Part shown: positions 7,901 to 15,060 of the stretch, one piece after another
Layout: each line of letters opens with the position of its first letter
How positions within the stretch are numbered: position 1 is the first letter of the stretch
From: Streptomyces maremycinicus
GTDB taxonomy: Bacteria > Actinomycetota > Actinomycetes > Streptomycetales > Streptomycetaceae
Length of the DNA: 64,000 bases
Assembly (NCBI RefSeq): GCF_001184025.1
Contig: NZ_BBYG01000015.1
Span: 186,001-250,000 of the forward strand
Reading direction: 5' to 3'
Program-made: the position numbers and the translations under genes
The notes under the pieces: model-generated
Database searches by the model: none
What the model saw: the letters and a program-made list of their open reading frames with translations, nothing else
What the model was told of the DNA's origin: nothing

Positions 7901-9944
7901 CCTCGTGCCCGAGCACGGCGACGACGCGACGCTGCGCGAGGCCACCACCGGGATCACCGAGATGCACGGATGGTGGGGCAGCGAAACCCGCTGGAGCACC
8001 CTGCGCCAGGTCCGCGCGGTGAACCACGTGCTGTCCGGGAAGCCGGCCGACGGCAAGCCCTTGGCCGAGGCCTCCCGGTCCACCGGAACCGCCGACGGAT
8101 GGCGCAGCGACGAGTTCACCCTGCCGGGTATCGGACTCGTGTGGACGCCGGTGCTCGACGTGCTGCGCCCGCTCGCGTACCGCGCCGCCTCCGCCACGGT
8201 GACCGAGGCGCACCGCGAGGCGCTGCTGCTGCTGTGCGAGGCGATCGCGGACGGTCCGCTGGCGGCGCCCGGGGCCGCCCTGCGCGAGGTCGTGCTGAGC
8301 GAGCCGCACGACAAGCAGGAGCGCGCCGGCCAGGTGCTGCGCCGGGACGGCCGTACCGTCGTCGTCCTCGGCTGCCGGAACCTGGACCGGCAGGCGGGAC
8401 GGGTGCACTGGCTCGCCCTGGACCACGATCCGGCCGGTACCTTCGGCGCGATCGCCCACTTCACACTGGAGCGGGAGACCGCGCACCCGGCGGTGTTCCC
8501 CGCCGACGCGCTGAGCGCTCTCACCGGGCTCGTCCGGGACAAGGGCCCGGCTCCCTGGCAGCCGGAGGCGCCGGCCGCCCTCGCCGCCGCGACCCGCGGC
8601 CGGCTGGGCGTCATGCAGGCGGCGCTGCTGCTCGCCGGCCAGCCGAAGCAGCTCACCGCCGAGGTGATCGCCGCGACCGGCCTGAAGCCGCGTCAGAAGG
8701 AGCTGGCCGACGCCCTGCTGTCCTCGGTCGGCGGCGGCGACCGGGCGGCCCTCGTCGGCGCGCTGCTGCCCGCGAACCCCGGTGACCTGTGGACGGCCGG
8801 CCCGGACACGGAGGCCGCGGGCGGGGTGTGGAGGGAGCGGCTCGGCGAGGTCGTCCGGCTGCCCGAGGACCTCGCCGGTGAACTGTCGCTCGGCGGTCTG
8901 TCCACCGGCTCCGCCGAGGACGTCCTCAACCCGGGACGGACCCCCTGGATCAGCCGCACCACCGTCCAGCGGCCGGACAAGGACGGCAACCTGGTCGCTG
9001 CCGACCCGGCGGCGCTGCCCGGCCGGCAGCACCTGACGGGTGCCGTCGCCGCTCTGGCGGGCCTCGCCTACTCCCTGCCGTACGGGCACCCGCTGCGGGC
9101 CCTGCTGCCGGAGAGCCTGGCGGCCCTGCGCCGCCGTGTCGCCGACCGGGGCCTGTTGCTGGACCTGGACGTGGCCTGGACGGAGAAGGGCTCCTCGTCC
9201 GCCGTCGAACTGCGCAAGGCGTACGGGCTGCCCGCCACCGGCGGCGCCGACGCCCACGGTCTGACGCCCGTGGGCGAGGCGCTGGTGCTGCGCCCCTGGT
9301 ACGGCGACCAGGAGACCGTCCTGGTCCGGCCCGGCGCGCTCGGCGCTCCCGACGACCCGGTGTTCGGGCTCCTGGACGGGCTGGTCGGACCGGGGCGGGG
9401 CGAGGGCATGCGGGCCCTGCGGACCCTGCTCGACGACGAGCTGGCCCGCGCGGTGGCGGCCGGGGTCGATCCCGAGGGACCCTCGGGGCACGCCCAGGAC
9501 CCGGCCTTCAGCGTGCCCGGTCTGGTCGCCGAGGTCGCCGCGCGGCACGGCCTCGGCGAGGACGCGGCGGCGCTCTACCTCCAGTTGCTGGCGCTCCCGG
9601 ACCCGACGGACCGCAACTGCGCCCGCTGGACCGGCTGGAAGCCCGCCCGGATGAAGAAGGCCCGCGCCGAACTCGCGGCGAGCGCACTCGTCGTCGAGGC
9701 CAAGCGGGCGCGCGCCGGACGCACCCTGTTCCTGCCGTGCGGCTGGCTGGACCTGTCCGCCCCCGCGCTGCCGGTGGAGATCTGGAAGGAGGGCCTCTAC
9801 CCGGTCCGCGCCTACGGGCGCGTGGTCCCGCTGGTACCGGTGCCCGAACTCTTCGCGCGCGCCTGGGAGCGCGTCCGCTCCGGCGACGCCCCGGCCTACG
9901 AGCAGCTCACCACCCGCGCCACCCGTAAGGGCCGCCGCCGATGA
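4944..9944 (+). CDS. Very large (1,666-residue) protein of the DUF4132/MoxR/VWA cluster, function unknown
   Basis: I do not recognise a named catalytic domain in this 1,666-residue protein. It is mostly Ala/Leu-rich helical sequence, probably a repeat-built scaffold. There are some beta-rich stretches, for example around residues 620-700 (LPVTLDRWQRPSYRYTDGEL) and a TVVPPSRRILGDGSSYW patch. The conserved-looking C-terminus has a helical, HTH-like stretch (GWKPARMKKARAELAASALV) followed by RTLFLPCGWL. No transmembrane segment or signal peptide is visible. It is coupled to the neighbours on both sides by ATGA overlaps. The true start is ATG 4944; a frame open from 4149 is only a shadow of the upstream gene. 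Its size and position suggest the large third component that accompanies MoxR and VWA proteins in such loci. Confidence 0.85.
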   Translation: MTTYDETTAGALLEAGAVLPPGSTAREDADTLTARTYTHPALDDRQIVRLVPGTLGEAEDLALDFLGLVRDAETPEVGQVRRETLGFPAWALVNDPANGHHALALVKDVERLARQAKSRPGNAKDGFEALGTRLGRAVPHFLPTFYEQAARVFLQHENTTYASAFFGKAREAERVHALTVDEERQRAVFLEFAFAGALTVKALKEHVKALAARLDAAEAWAQFRQLTVERCAAGMPPYASLPQDARGLIKAAGLDRVAEECALVADLLSSPAAVRAPASFWNAYRGTLAVLSEQRPEVRERLLEIMPAGLGRSVEDDEFWLALLVECGADQLLTGAVAADADPADWLGRWALHRKHGGNVSGRSPATLALVERMAPRLRELGRPVDLCSGRWHAGADLDLLDLCAAHGVPLTLPGPDQVVYLSVDRWLRESVPGRRDLTAIAADPRLRRLLYADIGTLSGHRPAPEVLAELAAHPVLSAVLREWLDDAAGELARAVGLPAARAALERLRPFRTVAARVSPAAVAVVAAHAVAPLLGHTLRAGLLDELGWPALDEALGRLDTETKRDRDDTLSVSEAWPALILARAHKVIVVGPEEILLEHDLRLPVTLDRWQRPSYRYTDGELLVMWRQDGKQLGYWSARPADVFPLGGEQLPHWYGGNDAGDPSIPLPAGGRATGGRTLHAGDTVVPPSRRILGDGSSYWRQGRQGRQQVWLEYDPATGTHGRASLPAFLSSGIREDATLLQQHCEVLPLQPGLEGSPFGTDGTVLGRWVRVEGEGAEARTVAGTPDGRTVTLPWADGRAPGVLLGALRLPGGAEPVAVALHRQIALYAGGDPSAAEELGRVTPMERGGEFAAGTRFVPPVDFWHALRPRDERASGVLRALTDEQAAGLLETAKEALTRRQAKLAAAKVVDGTSESAALVPSADEAVRETVSRCLPALGDERLVRGVAALVRAVLRLAESTAAFVAPPVERPQAERRRIDGMFADLVPEHGDDATLREATTGITEMHGWWGSETRWSTLRQVRAVNHVLSGKPADGKPLAEASRSTGTADGWRSDEFTLPGIGLVWTPVLDVLRPLAYRAASATVTEAHREALLLLCEAIADGPLAAPGAALREVVLSEPHDKQERAGQVLRRDGRTVVVLGCRNLDRQAGRVHWLALDHDPAGTFGAIAHFTLERETAHPAVFPADALSALTGLVRDKGPAPWQPEAPAALAAATRGRLGVMQAALLLAGQPKQLTAEVIAATGLKPRQKELADALLSSVGGGDRAALVGALLPANPGDLWTAGPDTEAAGGVWRERLGEVVRLPEDLAGELSLGGLSTGSAEDVLNPGRTPWISRTTVQRPDKDGNLVAADPAALPGRQHLTGAVAALAGLAYSLPYGHPLRALLPESLAALRRRVADRGLLLDLDVAWTEKGSSSAVELRKAYGLPATGGADAHGLTPVGEALVLRPWYGDQETVLVRPGALGAPDDPVFGLLDGLVGPGRGEGMRALRTLLDDELARAVAAGVDPEGPSGHAQDPAFSVPGLVAEVAARHGLGEDAAALYLQLLALPDPTDRNCARWTGWKPARMKKARAELAASALVVEAKRARAGRTLFLPCGWLDLSAPALPVEIWKEGLYPVRAYGRVVPLVPVPELFARAWERVRSGDAPAYEQLTTRATRKGRRR

Positions 9945-11167
9945 CCACCGTCCCGCCCCAGCTGGAAGAACCCGCGCCGATGACGACCACCGCCCTGTCC
10001 CCCGACTCCGGCTCCACCGCCCCCGTCCGCCAGATCGTCCCGCCCGAGGAGCGGTACGCCGGCGAACTGGCCTTCCTGGCCGCCTACGACGACGGACCGC
10101 GCCCGCCCGCCTGGCGGCTCACTCCGCGTGCCGTCGTCACGTTCGTCATGGGCAGCGACGGCCGCGCCCTGAAGCTGCCCGAGGACGCCGTCGCGCCGGA
10201 CGGCGTGCCGCGCCGGCTGGTGGTGGAGGGGAAGTTCGTCGGCGACCGTGCTCTGGTGGAGCGGTGCGTGGTCACGCTCGCCGGTGAACGCGGGCTGCTG
10301 CTCGTCGGCGAGCCCGGTACCGCCAAGTCGATGCTGTCCGAGCTGCTGTCCACCGCCGTGTGCGGTACCAGCGGGCTGGTCGTGCAGGGCACCGCGGGCA
10401 CGACGGAGGACCAGCTCAAGTACGGCTGGAACTACGCACTGTTGCTGGCGCAGGGGCCGAGCCGGCAGGCGCTGGTGCCCTCGCCGGTGCTCACCGCCAT
10501 GTCGCGGGGCGCCATCGCCCGGGTCGAGGAGGTCACGCGCTGTCTGCCCGAGGTGCAGGACGCGCTGGTCTCGCTGCTCTCGGAACGGCGCATCGCCGTG
10601 CCCGAACTCTCGGGCTCGGCCGACGCGTTGGCGCATGCCGCGCCCGGCTTCAACCTGATCGCCACGGCCAACCTGCGGGACAAGGGCGTCTCGGAGATGT
10701 CCGCCGCCCTCAAGCGCCGCTTCAACTTCGAGACGGTGGGCCCCATTCCGGACCTCGACGCGGAGACCGCCCTGGTGCGCAGCCAGGCACGGGCCTCGGT
10801 GGAGCGGGCCGGCGCGCCCTTCCAGGTCGACGACGCGGTGCTGGAGGCGCTGGTCACCGCCTTCCGTGATCTGCGCGAGGGCCGGTCGGCGGAGGGCTGG
10901 GAGGTGGAGCGGCCTTCCACGGTGATGAGCACCGCGGAAGCCGTGTCCGTCGCCGGTGCGCTGGCGCTCGCGGCGGCGTACTTCCCGGGCGACCGTGATG
11001 TGCTCGGGCTGCTGCCGGGCCATCTGCTGGGCGTGGTCCGCAAGGACGACCCGGCCGACGCGGCCCGGCTGCGTGGGTACTGGGACGGGCCCGTCCGGCG
11101 CCGCGCCGAGCAGGGGTCCGCCACCTGGCGCACCCTGTGGGACCTGCGCACGGTCCTGGAGGGCTGA
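9941..11167 (+). CDS. MoxR/YehL-type AAA+ ATPase
   Basis: A 408-residue AAA+ ATPase of the MoxR clade. Walker A is GEPGTAKS (123-130), sensor 1 is NLIATAN (about 238-244), and an arginine-finger region ALKRRFNFE follows. The Walker B position reads AIARVEEVTRC (191-201), so the usual hhhhDE is VEE, without the aspartate. MoxR ATPases remodel or load partner proteins, generally acting with VWA-domain partners; here the partner is encoded directly downstream. It starts by ATGA overlap with the 1,666-residue gene. ATG 9980 is an alternative start that would remove 13 unconserved residues. It is closest in plan to E. coli YehL. Confidence 0.9.
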   Translation: MTTVPPQLEEPAPMTTTALSPDSGSTAPVRQIVPPEERYAGELAFLAAYDDGPRPPAWRLTPRAVVTFVMGSDGRALKLPEDAVAPDGVPRRLVVEGKFVGDRALVERCVVTLAGERGLLLVGEPGTAKSMLSELLSTAVCGTSGLVVQGTAGTTEDQLKYGWNYALLLAQGPSRQALVPSPVLTAMSRGAIARVEEVTRCLPEVQDALVSLLSERRIAVPELSGSADALAHAAPGFNLIATANLRDKGVSEMSAALKRRFNFETVGPIPDLDAETALVRSQARASVERAGAPFQVDDAVLEALVTAFRDLREGRSAEGWEVERPSTVMSTAEAVSVAGALALAAAYFPGDRDVLGLLPGHLLGVVRKDDPADAARLRGYWDGPVRRRAEQGSATWRTLWDLRTVLEG

Positions 11168-11172
11168 CGGCC

Positions 11173-14100
11173 GTGTCCCCGCATCCCACCACCGCGCCGG
11201 GCACGCAGGACTCCCCGGCCTCCCCGGACTCCCCGGACTCCCCGGACTCCCCGGACTCCCCGGACTCCCCGGACTCCCCGGACGAGGCTCTCGCGGTTCT
11301 CACCGACCCGGGCGCGCCCTACCTCATCGGGGTACGGCACCACGCGCCCTCGCTGGCCGCCGCCGTGCCCGCGCTGCTCGACGAGGCGAAGCCCGACGTG
11401 CTGCTCGTCGAGCTGCCGGCCGAGATGCAGGAGTGGCTGCCCTGGCTCGGGCACGAGGAGACCCGGGCCCCGATCGCGCTCGCCGCCGCGCCCGGTGACG
11501 GCGGGGGCGGCGGGGGCCCGGCGTTCTACCCCTTCGCCGATTTCTCGCCCGAGCTGGCCGCGGTGCGCTGGGCCGCCCGGCACGGCGTCCCGGTGCTCGC
11601 CTGCGATCTGCCCCTCACGGACCGGGCGTGGGGCGAGGGACGCGGCGGCACCGCCCCGGACGGGGCGCCCGGACTCGCCGGTGCGCTGCGTGCCCGGCTC
11701 ACGGGCCGTCCCGGCGAGGATCTGTGGGACCGGCTCGTCGAGGCCACCGCCCCGGGTTCGCCGCCCGAGGCGCTGCGCCGGGCGGCCCTGCTGACGGGGT
11801 GGGCGCTGCGTGCGGACGCGGCCGCCGCCGGCGGGGTGCCCGAGCTGGATCTGCGGCGCGAGGACTGGATGCGGGCCCGGATCGCCGAGGCCACCGCACG
11901 GGGCGAGCGCGCCGCGGTGGTCGTCGGCGCCTTCCACGCCCCCGCGTTGACCGGCCCGGGCCCGGCCGGAGGCGGCGGCGTTTGCGCCCCTGCCGTCGGT
12001 CAGCGGAACGAAGGCCCCGCCCCCAGCTCGGGCGAACGGGGCGAGAGCAGCATCGGCCCGGCGATCGGCGAGCCTGCCGGAACCACCGCCCCGGCCGGTG
12101 GCAAGCAGGAAGCGGGGCCCGTTACGGGCGCCGTCCGGGCGGGCGAAGGGGCCGCGGGACGGGCGGGGTGGATCACCTCGCTGATTCCGTACGCCTACGC
12201 CCTGCTGGACGAGCGGTCCGGCTATCCGGCCGGCATCCGGGACCCGGAGTGGCAGGACATGGTGCTGCGCGCCGCGGGCGATCCGGCGGCGCTGGAGGAG
12301 GCGCTGACCGGGGCGGCCGTGCGGGTGTGCGCGGCCCTGCGGGACCTCGGTCATCCGTCCGGGCCGGCCGACGCGCGCGAGATCACCCGGCTGGCCTCGG
12401 ACCTGGCGCGGCTGCGCGGCCTGCCCGCGGCGGGCCGGGGCGAGTTGGTCGAGGCCGTGCAGACGGTCCTCGCGCAGGGTGAGCCGTACGGGCGGGGGCG
12501 GGCCGTGGCCAGGGCGATGGAGCGGGTGCTGGTCGGCACCCGCACCGGCCGTCCCGCGCCGGGCGCGCCGCGCAGCGGTCTCGTCCCGGCCGTCGAGGCC
12601 GAGGTGGCGGGGCTCGGCCTGCCCGGGCCGGAGAACGCCTCGGGCCCGGCGCGGGATCTGCGGCTCGACCCGCTGCGGTCGGACCTCGACCGGCGCCGCG
12701 AACTGCTGCTCCGGCGGCTGACGGTGTGCGGTGTGCCGTACGGGGAGGCGAAGGAGGTGGTCGGCGCGGGCGGGGCCGAGGCACTCACCTCGCGCTGGGA
12801 GGTGCGGTGGACGCCGGCGACGGCCGCCATGCTGACCGCCGCCGGAGTGCGCGGGGTCACCGCGGCGCAGGCCGCCGAGGGTGTGCTGCGGGAGCGTCGC
12901 CGCGCGGAGGGGGACGCGGGCGGGTCGACCGCCGCGCAGGTGCTCCAAGGCCTCGCGGAAGCCGCGGAGTGCGGACTGCCGACACTGGCGGACGAGCGGC
13001 TCGACGATGTCGCCGAGGTGCTGCCGCCGGCCGGTACGCTGCCCGAACTCCTCGCCGGACTGGCCCTGTCGGACCGGCTGCGGGCCGGTCATGTGCCGGG
13101 GCTGGCCGCCGACGCGGCCCGTACGGCGCGGGCGGCCGCCGTGGCCGAACTGCTCACCTCCGCGGCGGTGCGACAGGTGGACGGACTGACCGGTTCGGAG
13201 GACCCGGCCGACGCCCACGCGCTGCTCGAACTCGCCCACCGGGCCGACCTGGCGGGCGGCATCCGACTCACCGACGCCCTCGCCCGGCTGGCCGCCGACG
13301 GCTCCCCGCTGATGCGCGGTGCCGCCGGAGCGGTCCGGGTGCTGCTCGGGCAGGAGAGCGCCCGGGCCTTCGGCGACCGGGTCGCGTCCTGGGTGGACGG
13401 CGCCGTCGACGCCGACTCGCGCTCGGCGCTGACGGCCCGGCTGAGCGGGCTGCTGGCCGCCGCCGGTCCGCTGCTGGAAGCCGCGGCTCCCGCTCTGGAG
13501 CCGCTCCTCGGCCGGCTGGCGGAACTGCCCGACCGGGAGTTCCTCGACCGGCTGCCCGCGTTGCGCGGCGGCTTCGAGACGCTCAGTCCCGCGGCCCGCG
13601 ACCGTCTCCTCTCGGCCGTCGAGGAACGTCTCGGCACCGGGCGCGTCGCCGACACCGACGGGCTTGATCCGGCGGCGCTCGCCGCCTGGGCGGGGGCGGA
13701 CCTCGCGGCCCGCGCCGCCCTGCGGTCGCTGAGGCTGCTGCCCGCCCCGGGCGGCGACGCGCAGGCGCCCGCCGCGGAGACCGAGACCGTCACCGACACC
13801 GACACCGACACCGAGACACTTGCGGAGCCCGACACCGACACCGACACCGTCGCGCAGTCCGACACCGACACCGACACGGTCGCGGAGACCGACACCGAGG
13901 CCGACACGGTGACCGACGAGGCGGGACCGACAGGAGAGGAGCGGCTCGAGCGTCGGCTCTCCCCGGCCGACCGCTGGCGGCTCCTCCTGGGGCGCCGCAG
14001 CGATCGACTCCCTCCCTCCGCACGCGCGTTGGCGACCGCGCTGGACGAGCTGTACGGCAGCGGGCGCGGCGAGGGAAGCCGCGGGGACCTGACCGGTCCG

Positions 14101-15060
14101 GCGAGCGGCGGGGGCCGGGAAGCGCCGTATCCCGGAGTACGGGAGTGGTCGCAGGAGCTGGCCGCGCTGTTCGGGCCGGGCATCCGGGAGGAGGTGCTGG
14201 CGGCGGCCGCCGCGTCGGGTCGCAAGGACGTGCTCACCGAGCTGGACGCGGACAGCGTGCGCCCGTCGGTCGATCTGCTGCGCACCGTGCTGCGGCACGC
14301 GGGCGGACTGCCCGAGGCCCGGCTGGCGGCGCTGCGCCCGCTGGTGCGTCGGCTCGTCGAGGCGCTCACCCGGCAGCTGGCCACCCGGCTGCGCCCCGCC
14401 CTGCACGGCACGGCGCTGCCGCGCCCCAGCCGCCGTCCGGGCGGCGGGCTCGACCTCCCGCGGACACTGCGCGCCAATCTGTCGACCGCGCGGCGCGGCC
14501 CGGACGGCACGGTCCAGGTCGTCCCCGAGCACCCGGTGTTCCGTACCCGGGCGCGGCGCGCCGCCGACTGGCGGCTGATCCTGGTCACGGACGTGTCGGG
14601 GTCCATGGAGGCCTCCACCGTGTGGGCCGCGCTGACGGCGTCGGTGCTGGCCGGGGTGCCGACGCTGTCCACGCATTTCCTGGCCTTCTCCACCGAGGTC
14701 ATCGACCTCACCGGACAGGTCGAAGACCCGTTGTCGCTGCTGCTGGAGGTGAGCGTGGGCGGTGGCACGCACATCGCGGCGGGGCTGCGGCACGCCCGCG
14801 AGCTGGTCACCGTGCCGTCGCGGACGCTGGTCGTCGTCGTCAGCGACTTCGAGGAGGGCTATCCGCTCGGCGGGCTGCTCTCCGAGGTGCGTGCGCTGGT
14901 CGGCGCGGGCTGTCATGTGCTGGGCTGCGCCAGCCTCGACGACACGGGCAGACCGCGCTACTCCACCGGCGTCGCGGGCCAGCTCGTCGCCGCGGGCATG
15001 CCGGTCGCCGCTCTCAGTCCGCTGGAACTCGCCCGCTGGGTAGGGGAGAAGATCGCATGA
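11173..15060 (+). CDS. YehM-YehP fusion: DUF5682 domain plus C-terminal VWA domain
   Basis: A 1,295-residue fusion. The first ~700 residues are DUF5682 (YehM-like), opening with LIGVRHHAPSLAAAVPALL and VLLVELPAEMQEWLPWL. The C-terminus (about 1130-1290) is a von Willebrand A domain with MIDAS motif DVSGSM at 1140-1145, a GGGTHIAAGL threonine loop and VVVVSDFEEG. It probably binds Mg2+ and is the partner of the MoxR ATPase. E. coli encodes the two parts as separate genes. GTG 11173 is chosen because GGAGGG ends 9 nt upstream; the gap to the ATPase gene is 5 nt. Two low-complexity insertions stand out: seven SPD tripeptides near the N-terminus, and an Asp-Thr-rich linker at about 870-915 between the domains. 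It overlaps the next gene by ATGA. Confidence 0.88.
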   Translation: MSPHPTTAPGTQDSPASPDSPDSPDSPDSPDSPDSPDEALAVLTDPGAPYLIGVRHHAPSLAAAVPALLDEAKPDVLLVELPAEMQEWLPWLGHEETRAPIALAAAPGDGGGGGGPAFYPFADFSPELAAVRWAARHGVPVLACDLPLTDRAWGEGRGGTAPDGAPGLAGALRARLTGRPGEDLWDRLVEATAPGSPPEALRRAALLTGWALRADAAAAGGVPELDLRREDWMRARIAEATARGERAAVVVGAFHAPALTGPGPAGGGGVCAPAVGQRNEGPAPSSGERGESSIGPAIGEPAGTTAPAGGKQEAGPVTGAVRAGEGAAGRAGWITSLIPYAYALLDERSGYPAGIRDPEWQDMVLRAAGDPAALEEALTGAAVRVCAALRDLGHPSGPADAREITRLASDLARLRGLPAAGRGELVEAVQTVLAQGEPYGRGRAVARAMERVLVGTRTGRPAPGAPRSGLVPAVEAEVAGLGLPGPENASGPARDLRLDPLRSDLDRRRELLLRRLTVCGVPYGEAKEVVGAGGAEALTSRWEVRWTPATAAMLTAAGVRGVTAAQAAEGVLRERRRAEGDAGGSTAAQVLQGLAEAAECGLPTLADERLDDVAEVLPPAGTLPELLAGLALSDRLRAGHVPGLAADAARTARAAAVAELLTSAAVRQVDGLTGSEDPADAHALLELAHRADLAGGIRLTDALARLAADGSPLMRGAAGAVRVLLGQESARAFGDRVASWVDGAVDADSRSALTARLSGLLAAAGPLLEAAAPALEPLLGRLAELPDREFLDRLPALRGGFETLSPAARDRLLSAVEERLGTGRVADTDGLDPAALAAWAGADLAARAALRSLRLLPAPGGDAQAPAAETETVTDTDTDTETLAEPDTDTDTVAQSDTDTDTVAETDTEADTVTDEAGPTGEERLERRLSPADRWRLLLGRRSDRLPPSARALATALDELYGSGRGEGSRGDLTGPASGGGREAPYPGVREWSQELAALFGPGIREEVLAAAAASGRKDVLTELDADSVRPSVDLLRTVLRHAGGLPEARLAALRPLVRRLVEALTRQLATRLRPALHGTALPRPSRRPGGGLDLPRTLRANLSTARRGPDGTVQVVPEHPVFRTRARRAADWRLILVTDVSGSMEASTVWAALTASVLAGVPTLSTHFLAFSTEVIDLTGQVEDPLSLLLEVSVGGGTHIAAGLRHARELVTVPSRTLVVVVSDFEEGYPLGGLLSEVRALVGAGCHVLGCASLDDTGRPRYSTGVAGQLVAAGMPVAALSPLELARWVGEKIA
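11212..11283 (+). repeat. 9-bp coding minisatellite (SPD tripeptide x7 plus one variant)
   Basis: TCCCCGGAC is repeated exactly seven times at 11221-11283, after one TCCCCGGCC variant at 11212-11220. In frame it encodes Ser-Pro-Asp repeats near the N-terminus of the DUF5682-VWA protein. Being a multiple of three, it can change length without breaking the frame. Confidence 0.95.
13780..13917 (+). repeat. GACACC-type hexamer repeats encoding a Thr-Asp-rich linker
   Basis: Many GACACC units, with GAGACC and GACACG variants, encode a DTDTDT linker interrupted by short VAQS/VAET-type pieces. It sits between the DUF5682 part and the VWA half of the fusion protein, so it looks like a flexible acidic tether that has grown by repeat slippage. 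Confidence 0.85.

Noticed and set aside
4779..9548. A 1,589-codon open frame on the minus strand
   Set aside because: Antisense shadow of the 1,666-residue gene; no ribosome site, no motif, and Gly/Arg/Gln-rich composition.
10432..14916. A 1,494-codon open frame on the minus strand
   Set aside because: Antisense to the MoxR and DUF5682-VWA genes, which have clear catalytic motifs and coupled starts.
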